Shown: positions 17,362 through 25,039 of the stretch, in pieces
Layout of the letters: every line of letters starts with the position of its first letter
Position numbering within the stretch: position 1 is the first letter of the stretch
From: Halosolutus gelatinilyticus
GTDB lineage: Archaea; Halobacteriota; Halobacteria; Halobacteriales; Natrialbaceae
Assembly: GCF_023028105.1 (NCBI RefSeq)
Contig: NZ_CP095491.1
Location: 186,001 to 250,000 of the forward strand
Direction of reading: 5' to 3'
Length of the DNA: 64,000 nucleotides
Made by a program: the position numbers and the translations under genes
The notes under the pieces: generated by a model
Databases searched by the model: none
What the model was told of the DNA's origin: nothing
What the model saw: only the letters and a program-made list of their open reading frames with translations

Positions 17362-18375
17362 TCAGTCGGTCGTCTCCTCGGCCGCCCGCTGGACGTCGAC
17401 CACAGTCAGTCGCTCGTCCACGTAGAGCGCGAGCACGTCCGAGTCGAGTTCGACGACGACGCGAACGGCGAGCGGCTCCTCGGAGAGCACCCGCTCGGCC
17501 CACTCGTGCCCGACGTTCCAGATCGGCCGATCGCGGACGGCCTCCCCGCGCTCGTGGTAGAACGAGACGATCGCCGGGTGCTCGAGCAGCGCGAGCGAGA
17601 CGGGACAGCGGACGGCCGTTCCGCAGGACCCGCACTCGAACTCGGCCTGGACGTGGGTCGCGAGCTCTTCGGGGAGCGCGTCGGCGACGTCCGCCGACGG
17701 CGTGACGAGCCCGGCGGTAACCGCGCCGCTGCAGTCCGGACAAACTCCGTCCCGAAACAGGGCGAGTCGGTGGCGGTGATGGCGGTCGAAGGCGGCGGGG
17801 AAGTCCCGACCGTGGGCCTCCAGCCCGGCCGGCGGGAACCCGAGGCGCAACAGCGCTCGGTCGCAGTCGTCGCAGGCGACCGTCACGACGTTATCGGTCG
17901 ATCGGGCTTCGAGGGCCGCCCCGTCGCAGAACGGGCAGGGATCGTCGAGAGGGACCGGAGGGAGATCGACCCTGCGAGTGTACGTGCCGGTAGCGATCGC
18001 CCGGGCGATCCGCTCGCCGGCGTACGTGAGTTCGTAACCGTCGTCGTACTTTCGCAGGTAGGGTCCGACGAGTTGCTCGAGGTGGTAGGCGAAGCCGGCG
18101 GACGTGTCGACGTCCGAGTCCTCGAACAGTTCGGAGAACGGAGTCCGGGACCGGTTCTCGCCGTCGGTCCGATCGAGCATCGTCTCCAGGATCCCCATCC
18201 GGATCTCGTTCCCGAGCGCCTGGAACGCGTCGCTGGGCTCCGAGACGAGTTCGGCTCGCCCGGCGGTCGACTCCGTCGGCTCCGCCGCGCTCGCCGGTTC
18301 GACGGCGGCGTCCGACTCGCTTCGGTCCGGCTTCGGTGATCCGGCCGCTACCTCGTCCGCGTCCTCGGACGGCAT
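17362..18375 (-). CDS. ArsR-like winged-helix regulator with zinc-binding C-terminal part
   Basis: A 337-aa protein. An acidic, Ser/Pro/Glu-rich leader (about 1-45) is followed by a winged helix-turn-helix (SDAFQALGNEIRMGILETML..FSELFE..AGFAYHLEQLVGPYLRK..DGYELTYAGERIARAI). The C-terminal 200 residues hold paired cysteines: CPFC, CDDC, CPDC and CGSC, probably two zinc sites. This layout is common among haloarchaeal regulators that belong to unnamed DUF families. Its target genes are unknown. It converges with the proteasome operon. Start at 18375 chosen because the upstream extension is an unrelated gene remnant. Confidence 0.78.
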   Translation of the reverse strand: MPSEDADEVAAGSPKPDRSESDAAVEPASAAEPTESTAGRAELVSEPSDAFQALGNEIRMGILETMLDRTDGENRSRTPFSELFEDSDVDTSAGFAYHLEQLVGPYLRKYDDGYELTYAGERIARAIATGTYTRRVDLPPVPLDDPCPFCDGAALEARSTDNVVTVACDDCDRALLRLGFPPAGLEAHGRDFPAAFDRHHRHRLALFRDGVCPDCSGAVTAGLVTPSADVADALPEELATHVQAEFECGSCGTAVRCPVSLALLEHPAIVSFYHERGEAVRDRPIWNVGHEWAERVLSEEPLAVRVVVELDSDVLALYVDERLTVVDVQRAAEETTD

Positions 18376-18509
18376 GAGTCGCCGTAGGCCGCGGAGAAAA
18401 AAGTAGCTTCCGCGCGAACGGGGCGTCGATGCAGTGACGGGAGGGCGGCGGCCGATACCGGATCGCCGCTTCAGTCCGCCAGATCCGCCGCCGCGAGTTC
18501 GGAACCGGG

Positions 18510-18582
18510 CGCTCCCGATCGGCGCCTGGACGATCGGATGCTCGATCCCGATCGTCTCCCCGAGTTTCGTTTGGAGTGTCAT
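18510..18582 (-). pseudogene. Remnant of a nitronate monooxygenase N-terminus
   Basis: Read on the minus strand from an ATG at 18582, the first 25 residues (LGETIGIEHPIVQAPIGSA) are an excellent match to the start of FMN-dependent nitronate monooxygenases. After that the frame is lost: a one-base shift restores GSELAAADLAD, which resembles the next family block (PELAAAVSNAGGLG), and then a stop follows. The remaining 300 or so residues are missing and the frame runs into the regulator gene at 18375. This is a truncated, frameshifted remnant. Confidence 0.6.
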
Positions 18583-18762
18583 CTCGATCGAGCTGCACCC
18601 GCGAAACGGGACCGTTTCGGTGCCCCTAACGGTCTCGATTTCCGACGCGAGTCGTATCGACCCCCAGTTCGATGTCCGGCCGCGTGAGGCGTTCTCACGG
18701 CCGCGATCGACTTCACATCGCAGTAGTATCGAATTATGTTGACGTAATTCGGTCTTTCCAGT

Positions 18763-18791
18763 TTACTCGCAGCGAGTAATCACAAGTGATT
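18763..18791 (+). promoter_or_regulatory. Two adjoining palindromes before the 44-aa protein gene
   Basis: First palindrome: ttactcgc-a-gcgagtaa (18763-18779). Second: aatcac-aa-gtgatt (18778-18791). They overlap by two bases and lie 25-50 nt upstream of the TATA element at 18816, the usual place for an archaeal activator site. No other position in this gap shows such symmetry. Confidence 0.5.
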
Positions 18792-18815
18792 TTGTACAGT
18801 CACGATTACGATACA

Positions 18816-18820
18816 TTTAT
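18816..18820 (+). promoter_or_regulatory. TATA box of the 44-aa protein gene
   Basis: The AT-rich element catttattg lies about 30 nt before the ATG at 18849, predicting a leader of only a few bases. Confidence 0.45.
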
Positions 18821-18848
18821 TGTGTTCGCATACCGTTCGTAGCATGCA

Positions 18849-18983
18849 ATGTCCGAAGATAACAGCAGCTTACTGGCGCACATCACCGAAAACCCGCGGC
18901 TGATCGGCATCCTGTTCGCGATCCTGCTTGCGCTCTCGCAGGCTGGATCGGCAGCGGCCGCCGCCGGCGGAACCACCTACTGA
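18849..18983 (+). CDS. 44-aa hydrophobic protein beside the CHAT protease gene
   Basis: A small gene of 44 residues. The N-terminus is polar (MSEDNSSLLAHITENPR), followed by one hydrophobic helix (LIGILFAILLALSQA) and a small-residue tail (GSAAAAAGGTTY). It looks like a single-span membrane or secreted peptide. I recall similar short haloarchaeal proteins of a DUF7503-like type, usually near HalOD1/DUF7504 genes, but cannot confirm this here. It has a TATA box and upstream palindromes. It converges on the CHAT protein gene with only 28 nt between stops. It could be a partner or substrate of that protease; this is inference. Confidence 0.65.
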   Translation: MSEDNSSLLAHITENPRLIGILFAILLALSQAGSAAAAAGGTTY

Positions 18984-19011
18984 AAGCGTACAACTGTAAT
19001 TTTCGCAGGAA

Positions 19012-21123
19012 TTAGCGGTCGAAGACGTCGACCGCGTCCGTCCACCCGGCCGACCCGTCGAAGACGAGAGGGAGGTCCTCGAGACGAAGGTACTGGGTTA
19101 GTTCGTCCGCTTCGACCGCGAAGGTGGGCAGCGCCCCGCCGGTCAAAAAGTGCGAGTCGACGTCGTCGAGGTACGGGATGTACATCGCTCCCATCCCCGC
19201 CTCCACCGTCGGATAGGTTTCGGCTACCAGATCGTACCGGCCGTCGTCCCGCGAGTCGACGCGAAAGCGAACCGGCGTCCCGCCCTCGCTCTGTGCGACC
19301 TGCGCGGAACCGTCGCCGACGACGAGGTATTGCGTGCCGACGATTCGATGATCGCGAGCGATGACGAGCGCCGATCGAAGGGAGAACCCGGCGTTCAGCA
19401 GCCGCGCGATCGACCGTCCGATCGCCGTCGCGTCCTCGTTGCCGACGTCGCTGTGCGTGACGATTCCGCCGACGCTTCCGCCCTCGACCAGCCTGATTCC
19501 TTGCTCGTAGGAGGTACAGCCGTTGAGGAGGAACGCGTGGGGACCGATCCGATCGACGTCGGCCGCGTTCACCCGGCCGTCGTGACAGATGAACGCGTCC
19601 GACTCGCTGTGGCCGATGTAGTGCAGAAAGTCGGTGTCGGTCGCGAGGACGTCTTCGAGTTCCGCCGTGGCGAGATCGTAGTGAACCGTGACGTCGAACG
19701 GTAGTTCGTGGCGGTTACCGTACAGCGATCGATTCGCGTCGTCGTACTCGGCGCTCATCGCCGGATCGTTACAGACGACGGTGATCTCCACCTCGTCGGA
19801 CGGCCGCCCTCGTTCGATGCGGTGTTCGAACCCGCAGTCGAGCAGGTGGTTCGCGCCGACGGGCCGTTCGTCACCGAGCCACGCGATCTCCAGGGAGTCG
19901 GTGTCCGGGAGCGAGACGTAGGACGCGTCGGCGGGTTCGGGTCCTTCGCTCGATCGCCTCGTCGTCCCGACGGCGGTATCCGCCGGTGCCCGCGACGATC
20001 TGAAGAACTCGTCGATACCGGGAGCCGCCGCGGCCGGTTCCGGCGTCGACGATCGGCCGACCGCCGATCGAATCAACGAGAGTTCGTTGACGACGAACGG
20101 CAGCGAGGTGGCGTTGTGCGGGGCCGGGGTCGCGTACGTTACGAGTCGCCAGGACGGGACGAGGTCGGCGAGGTCGGCGTACGGGACCGACAGGTACGTC
20201 TCCAGTCGGTCGGCGGGCGACGCGTCGTACGCCGCCCGCCAGTCGACGTCGAGTCGATCGTCGAGCACGTCGCGCTCGTGGAGGGCGATCCGATAGAGCC
20301 CTTCGGTCCTCGCGACGCAGTCGAGCAGGAAACACCGCCCGAGGACCCGTTCCACCTCGTCTTCGAAGTCGCGACCCTCGCCCGAGAGCGGGTACGTCCG
20401 ATCGGTTCGCGTGACGATCTGTGGCTCCGGTCCCGGCTCGAGGGTCGCCCCGAGATAGTACGCGAGGGTGCTCGCCGCGTAGACCGTCGATCGCTCCGGC
20501 GGGAGCTCGATCCGAATCCCGGTTTCCGGCGCGGAGAGTTCGTCGGGGATCCGGAGTTCGCCGCCGAGTTCGAGCCGGGGCGGGTGCCCGCGGAGGGAGG
20601 GGAGCGAGCGCTCCGGCGAGAGCGTCTTCAGCGCGGAGCCGAACGTCGAGACGGCCGCCATCAGATCGGCCGGGTCGGCCGTCGTCGTCACCGTCGTTTC
20701 CGGACGGCGGTGGTTCGAGCGCGCGCCGATTTCCAGGCGGCGGCGCTCGTCGAACTCGATCCGCATGTGATCGGTCGAGGACGCGATCGTCACCGGCCCG
20801 CCGACGCGGACGTAGATCTTTATCGGCGCCATCAGCTCCAGCACGTACTCGCCCGGCGGAAGCTCCTCGTAGGCGAAGTGCTCGGCTTCGGCGACTAGTT
20901 CGCCGTCGGCGACGTCGCGAACGTACACCGCGACGACGAACGGGAGCGTGATTCGATCGGTCTCGATCGTCGTCGCGCCGTCGACCGGGAAGAGGAACCG
21001 GTCGTCATCAGCCGGTTTCGGATCGACCGCGCTGCGGGTTCGGAGCGGGAACTGACGGCCCTGAATCGGGTCGTGAACGACGATTCCGCTCGTGCCGTTG
21101 GCCGGTCGAAACGTCGGTTTCAT
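19012..21123 (-). CDS. CHAT/caspase-like protease domain protein
   Basis: A 703-aa protein with no signal peptide. The C-terminal third carries a CHAT-type catalytic dyad: H505 in DFLHYIGHSESDAF and C536 in FLLNGCTSYEQG, followed by the GGIVTHSDV strand that lines the active site in CHAT proteases. The first 200 residues look beta-rich (GEYVLELMAPIKIYVRVGG) and may be a recognition domain; residues 355-400 are a Pro/Ala/Ser linker. CHAT is a clan CD cysteine peptidase fold related to caspases. The gene follows the HalOD1 protein gene by 48 nt on the same strand, so they probably form an operon. Its substrate is unknown. Confidence 0.8.
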   Translation of the reverse strand: MKPTFRPANGTSGIVVHDPIQGRQFPLRTRSAVDPKPADDDRFLFPVDGATTIETDRITLPFVVAVYVRDVADGELVAEAEHFAYEELPPGEYVLELMAPIKIYVRVGGPVTIASSTDHMRIEFDERRRLEIGARSNHRRPETTVTTTADPADLMAAVSTFGSALKTLSPERSLPSLRGHPPRLELGGELRIPDELSAPETGIRIELPPERSTVYAASTLAYYLGATLEPGPEPQIVTRTDRTYPLSGEGRDFEDEVERVLGRCFLLDCVARTEGLYRIALHERDVLDDRLDVDWRAAYDASPADRLETYLSVPYADLADLVPSWRLVTYATPAPHNATSLPFVVNELSLIRSAVGRSSTPEPAAAAPGIDEFFRSSRAPADTAVGTTRRSSEGPEPADASYVSLPDTDSLEIAWLGDERPVGANHLLDCGFEHRIERGRPSDEVEITVVCNDPAMSAEYDDANRSLYGNRHELPFDVTVHYDLATAELEDVLATDTDFLHYIGHSESDAFICHDGRVNAADVDRIGPHAFLLNGCTSYEQGIRLVEGGSVGGIVTHSDVGNEDATAIGRSIARLLNAGFSLRSALVIARDHRIVGTQYLVVGDGSAQVAQSEGGTPVRFRVDSRDDGRYDLVAETYPTVEAGMGAMYIPYLDDVDSHFLTGGALPTFAVEADELTQYLRLEDLPLVFDGSAGWTDAVDVFDR

Positions 21124-21171
21124 AGGAGTCTCTTGGGTCTCGAATCCGTCGAGCCGCGCCGTCGGTACCGA

Positions 21172-22389
21172 TTACGTCTCGGTACCGCCGACATCGGTTT
21201 GGAACCACTCGGTCGTGTGTCCCGTCTCGCGGATGTGCCAGCGCTGTTCGGGGCCGTCGGCGCCGACGCGCAGTTCGACGACGACGTCAAACAGTTCCTC
21301 GACGGCTCGCACGTGTTCGGAGGTGCGATCCGTCAGCATCACGTAATGGCCGATCCCCGAGGCCCGTCGAACCCGGTCCGTGACGGTTTCGAGAAAGTCG
21401 GCGACGGAGTCGCCGTCGTACTGCGATCGAATCGAGCCGAGGGAATCGAGACAGACGCGAAGCTGTCCGGGGGAGAGTCCGTCGCACGCGGCCGCGAGCG
21501 TCTCCACTGCGTCGACGAGCTCCGCGGCCAGCGCGTCGAGATCGCCGGCTACCGGTCTGACCGACGGCCGTTGGGGTGCCGCCTCCATCGCGGCGACGGA
21601 TCGGCTGCCGCCGCCGTGATCGACGACGACGGAGCGCGGGGGAGCGGCCTCGACCGCGTCCAGCCGATCGATCGCGCTCTCGACGTCGTGTCCGTGGACG
21701 GCGACGACGCGGGCGCGATCCGGGGCCGTCCCGAGCAGATCGCGGCTGGTCGCCTCGCTGACTTCGTGCGGGACCGAGCCCACGACGAGGAGGTTCCCGC
21801 CGGTTCGGTTGATTCGGGTGAGCGTCGGCTGGACCGTCACCGTCCCGCCGCTGCGGACTATGATATCGTACTCGTGAAACGGCACGCGGAGTCCGCCCTC
21901 ACCGCGCGCGACTCCGTTTCCTCGGGGGCGAAAGAGCGCGTTCAGCGCGTTCCGATCGAGAACCGCGTCGATCGCGTCCCGGACGGCGATCGGGTCGGCG
22001 TCGGTCGCGGCCGTAACCGCCGAGACGACCGTGGAGAGTAGCGATTGCGGGCCGTCCCAGTCGTGAGTGACCGTCGCCGCCGCCGCGTCGTCGATCGCGC
22101 CCAGCGCGTCCGTCGCGGACGCGCTCGGCCGATCGAGAACGGTTATCGTTTCGTCGCTCTCGACGATCGAAACCGCGTCGTCGATTTCGAGTGCGACGAC
22201 CACCGTCGGCGAGTCGGCGGTCGCGGGGTCGAAGAGCGCGTTCAGTGCGTCGGGATCCACGATGTCGTTGAGCACGGGGACATCGTACGGGCTGGCTCCC
22301 GTCGCCTCTGCGACCGCGCGTACCAGCCCGGACGCGACCGCCGCTCCGTGTGTTCCCGAGGTGTCTACCGACGACTCGTCGCCGTTCAT
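21172..22389 (-). CDS. Tandem HalOD1 sensor protein with DUF7504/KaiC-like C-terminal part
   Basis: A 405-aa protein. Two HalOD1 output-domain copies are visible: residues about 15-88 (VLNDIVDPDALNALFDP) and 113-190 (AIDAVLDRNALNALFRP). They share the core NALNALF and a following strand ending in a V-x-V-L/Q motif. The C-terminal half (about 195-405) resembles the haloarchaeal HTR-like/DUF7504 group (GGNLLVVGSVPHEVSEATSRDLL, LRVCLDSLGSIRSQYD), a degenerate RecA/KaiC fold that lacks a good Walker A. HalOD1 is found on haloarchaeal two-component outputs. Start at 22389 agrees with a TATA-like gtattcat about 28 nt upstream. Confidence 0.7.
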   Translation of the reverse strand: MNGDESSVDTSGTHGAAVASGLVRAVAEATGASPYDVPVLNDIVDPDALNALFDPATADSPTVVVALEIDDAVSIVESDETITVLDRPSASATDALGAIDDAAAATVTHDWDGPQSLLSTVVSAVTAATDADPIAVRDAIDAVLDRNALNALFRPRGNGVARGEGGLRVPFHEYDIIVRSGGTVTVQPTLTRINRTGGNLLVVGSVPHEVSEATSRDLLGTAPDRARVVAVHGHDVESAIDRLDAVEAAPPRSVVVDHGGGSRSVAAMEAAPQRPSVRPVAGDLDALAAELVDAVETLAAACDGLSPGQLRVCLDSLGSIRSQYDGDSVADFLETVTDRVRRASGIGHYVMLTDRTSEHVRAVEELFDVVVELRVGADGPEQRWHIRETGHTTEWFQTDVGGTET

Positions 22390-22477
22390 ACAGCCCCGTT
22401 CGTGATCCAGAGATGAATACCCATCGCTCAAACGGGGTTCGTCTGGACGATCAATTTCAATGATCCAGCACGACCTG

Positions 22478-22483
22478 TTAATA
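22478..22483 (+). promoter_or_regulatory. TATA box of the 22509 regulator gene
   Basis: The element ttaata (in gttaatacg) sits about 28 nt before the ATG at 22509, so a leaderless transcript is expected. The gap to the divergent HalOD1 gene is 119 bp and must contain both promoters. Confidence 0.5.
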
Positions 22484-22508
22484 CGTTCGACCACGATAGC
22501 GTGCACTG

Positions 22509-22919
22509 ATGACCGAAGACGCCGACGATCGATCCGGGGATGCCGGCTCGAATATCCCGCACGACCTCTCGATGCGGTTGGCCACAGAGGGTGAGCGATC
22601 GCGCGTCGACGAACTCTTCGACGCGCTCTCTCACCGGCGGCGTCGTCTCGTGCTGTACTATCTGAAAGCCAACGAACAGACCACCCTCGACGAACTCGCC
22701 GACTGGGTCGCTACGATCGAAGCCAGACCGAACGGAAGCGAAGCGACGGCCGAGCAGCGGGAAGCCGCCGCAATCGATCTCTTTCACATCCACCTTCCGA
22801 AACTGGCCGATCTGAAGGTTATCGAATACGACCGTCGAAGCGGCGACGCCAGGTACCGCGATCCGCCGGAGACGGTCGACCAACTGCTCCGGGCGGCGGC
22901 GGTGATGGAGTTCGAGTAA
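22509..22919 (+). CDS. Winged-helix transcriptional regulator (DUF7344-like)
   Basis: A 136-aa protein built around one winged helix domain: DELFDALSHRRRRLVLYYLKANEQTTLDELADWV, an insert, then AAIDLFHIHLPKLADLKVIEYDRRSGDARY. This arrangement is typical of the haloarchaeal DUF7344 group of ArsR-like regulators, which often lie beside HalOD1/DUF7504 genes. It is divergent from the HalOD1-CHAT operon and is the natural candidate to regulate it and the 44-aa protein gene. Confidence 0.78.
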   Translation: MTEDADDRSGDAGSNIPHDLSMRLATEGERSRVDELFDALSHRRRRLVLYYLKANEQTTLDELADWVATIEARPNGSEATAEQREAAAIDLFHIHLPKLADLKVIEYDRRSGDARYRDPPETVDQLLRAAAVMEFE

Positions 22920-22947
22920 GGGACGACTACCGTCTCGGTCGATCGGT

Positions 22948-23445
22948 TCAGCGGCGGCGTTTCTCCTTCTCGAGCACCCGGACGTTCTCGAGTCCCGTCT
23001 CCGGATACCGTCCCCGTTCGTCCTTCTCGACGGCCTTGACCATGTCCCAGACGACGTTCAATCCGGTCGTGACGCCCTCCAGAGCCTCCATCTCGCAGCC
23101 GGTCTTGCCGGTGGTCTCGACGGCGACCTCGAGTTCGATCCGATCGTCGCGGAGGTCGAATGCGGTGTCGACGTTCGTGATCGGGATCTGGTGGCACATC
23201 GGGATCGCCTCCCAGGTGTGTTTGACCGCCTGGATCGCGCCGACGCGGGCCGTCGCGAGCACGTCGCCCTTTCCCACCTGGTCGTCGCGGATCGCCTCGA
23301 TCGTCGACGGCCGGAGTCGGATCTCGCCGGCGGCGACGGCACGGCGCTCGCTGTCGGGTTTGTCGCCGACGTCGACCATCTGCACGTCGCCCTCGGCGGT
23401 CGTGTGGGTGAGGTCGTCGGCCGCTGACTCGTCTTTCTCACCCAT
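22948..23445 (-). CDS. moaC: Cyclic pyranopterin monophosphate synthase MoaC
   Basis: A 165-aa MoaC, which forms cyclic pyranopterin monophosphate in molybdenum cofactor synthesis. Signature blocks are MVDVGDKPDSERRAVAAGEI, IPMCHQIPIT and TTGKTGCEMEALEGVTTG. A catalytic Lys of the family lies in the C-terminal VWDMVKAVEKD segment. The start at 23445 overlaps the end of the NAD(P)HX repair gene by 8 nt, so the two are coupled. Confidence 0.95.
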   Translation of the reverse strand: MGEKDESAADDLTHTTAEGDVQMVDVGDKPDSERRAVAAGEIRLRPSTIEAIRDDQVGKGDVLATARVGAIQAVKHTWEAIPMCHQIPITNVDTAFDLRDDRIELEVAVETTGKTGCEMEALEGVTTGLNVVWDMVKAVEKDERGRYPETGLENVRVLEKEKRRR

Positions 23446-24886
23446 CGGTCTCACCCCACAGTGCCTCCGGGATCGCATACAGCATGTCGGACGCGACGTA
23501 GCCGTTGGCGTCGGTCTCGGCCAGTCGCTCCCCCGCGAGCCCGTTGACATGCGCGCCCGCGGCCGCAGCGTCGATCGCGTCGGCGTGGTCGAATAGGGCG
23601 GCGACGATACCGGCGAGCAGGTCTCCGGTGCCGCCGACTTTCATGCCCGGGGTGCCCGATCGGCTGATCCGCGTCCGATCGCCGTCCGTGATAACGTCGG
23701 CGGCGCCCTTCGCGAGGATCACGTGGCCGAGGTCGGCCGCGAAGGCCTCGATTTCGTCGGCCGCCGCGGCCAGATCGTCGGTGTCGGGTCCGCCCATCGC
23801 CGCCAGCTCCCCGCGATTGGGCGTACAGATCAGCGTCGCCTCGGTCTCGACCTCGGGCACGACCCGGAGGGCGTCCGCGTCGACGACCGCACGGCCCGTA
23901 TGTGATTCGAGGAACCGGCGGGTCGCGTCCAGGGTCTCGTCGGCGTTCCCGAGTCCGGGGCCGATGACGACGACGTTCTCGTACCGCTCCGCGGTCTCGA
24001 CGAGGTCGTCGACCTGGTCCGGAGTGAGACGGGCGCCCTCGTAGGGCTGGACGATCAGATCCTCTGCGTAGCTCTGGATCTCGCCAGTCACGGACTCGGG
24101 GGCCGCAACGAACGAGAGCTCGGCGCCGGCCCGCAGCGCGGCCTGCGCGGCCAGTGCCGGCGCGCCGGTGTACGGTCCGCCGCCGATGATATAGGGTCGG
24201 CCCTCCCGATCGTCGGGCCGGGCGAGACGGACGTCACCGGGGCCGACGAACCGCTCGGCGGCCGCCGGAATGCCGATATCGGCGACCGTCACCTCGGCGT
24301 CGAGATCGGACAGCCCCGGCTTCTCGTCGTGGAACGTGACGACGTAGTCCGCTTCGACGCCGTTTTCGGCGTGGTCGCCCGCGTCCTCCGCGTCCGGTTC
24401 GGCGTTCGCGTCGAACCCGGACGGAACGTCGACCGCCACGACGGTCGCGTCGGCCTCGTTGATCGCCCGCGCGGCGGTCGCGGCGGGCTCGCGCAGTTCG
24501 CCGCTGATCCCCGTCCCCAGCATCGCGTCGACGGTCACGTCGCAATCGGGCAGCTCGAACTCGCTCGAATCCGTTACTTCCCGCGTCTCGTACCCCGCCC
24601 GCCGGAGGGCCTCCCAGTTCTCGCGGGCGATCTCGGTCCCGATCGCGTCCGATCGGCCGAGCAGGATCGTCGTCGCATCGTACTCGTCTAAAAATCGGGC
24701 GGCGACGAACGCGTCGCCGCCGTTGTTCCCCCGGCCGGCGACGATCGCGACCCGATCGCCGGGGTCGGCGACTTCTCGAACCTGCCTGGCGACGGCGTTC
24801 CCGCTGGACTCCATCAGCTGCTTTCGTGGTACGCCGAGCGCGGCGGCGTTCTCGTCGACGGCAGCCATCCGCTCGCCTGTGATCAT
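23438..24886 (-). CDS. nnrD: Bifunctional NAD(P)H-hydrate epimerase / ADP-dependent dehydratase
   Basis: A 482-aa two-domain enzyme that repairs hydrated NAD(P)H. The N-terminal epimerase (YjeF_N) shows AGRGNNGGDAFVAARFL and VDAMLGTGISGELREP. The C-terminal ribokinase-like dehydratase shows VVIGPGLGNADETL, CTPNRGELAAMGG and the GTPGMKVGGTGDLLAGIVAAL block with the catalytic Asp. Start at 24886 (MITGERMAAVDENAAALGV) fits the usual N-terminus; an in-frame ATG at 24919 would add 11 residues. It precedes moaC with an 8-nt overlap. Confidence 0.93.
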   Translation of the reverse strand: MITGERMAAVDENAAALGVPRKQLMESSGNAVARQVREVADPGDRVAIVAGRGNNGGDAFVAARFLDEYDATTILLGRSDAIGTEIARENWEALRRAGYETREVTDSSEFELPDCDVTVDAMLGTGISGELREPAATAARAINEADATVVAVDVPSGFDANAEPDAEDAGDHAENGVEADYVVTFHDEKPGLSDLDAEVTVADIGIPAAAERFVGPGDVRLARPDDREGRPYIIGGGPYTGAPALAAQAALRAGAELSFVAAPESVTGEIQSYAEDLIVQPYEGARLTPDQVDDLVETAERYENVVVIGPGLGNADETLDATRRFLESHTGRAVVDADALRVVPEVETEATLICTPNRGELAAMGGPDTDDLAAAADEIEAFAADLGHVILAKGAADVITDGDRTRISRSGTPGMKVGGTGDLLAGIVAALFDHADAIDAAAAGAHVNGLAGERLAETDANGYVASDMLYAIPEALWGETDG

Positions 24887-25039
24887 ACACTGGTCTTCGT
24901 CCGGCCCGCCGTTCAACATTGCGGACCTCGCGGGTCACGTGCGACCGCCGACCCGCGACGGCGACGGTGGCGAACAGACGTTCGCCGACGAGGATCCGCG
25001 TCCACAGGATATTTCGTGTCAGCCGTTCTCGAATCGCAC

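Larger units (their letters stand above)
18376..18848. other. Intergenic stretch with gene remnant and regulatory palindromes
   Basis: No intact gene. It holds the decayed nitronate monooxygenase start (18510-18582, minus strand) and, at its right end, two adjoining palindromes and the TATA box for the 44-aa protein gene at 18849. GC drops clearly after about 18715. Confidence 0.6.

Noticed and set aside
18376-18582. Extension of the 17362 regulator to 18582
   Set aside because: The extra residues are a nitronate monooxygenase start and then a scrambled frame; the true regulator starts at 18375.
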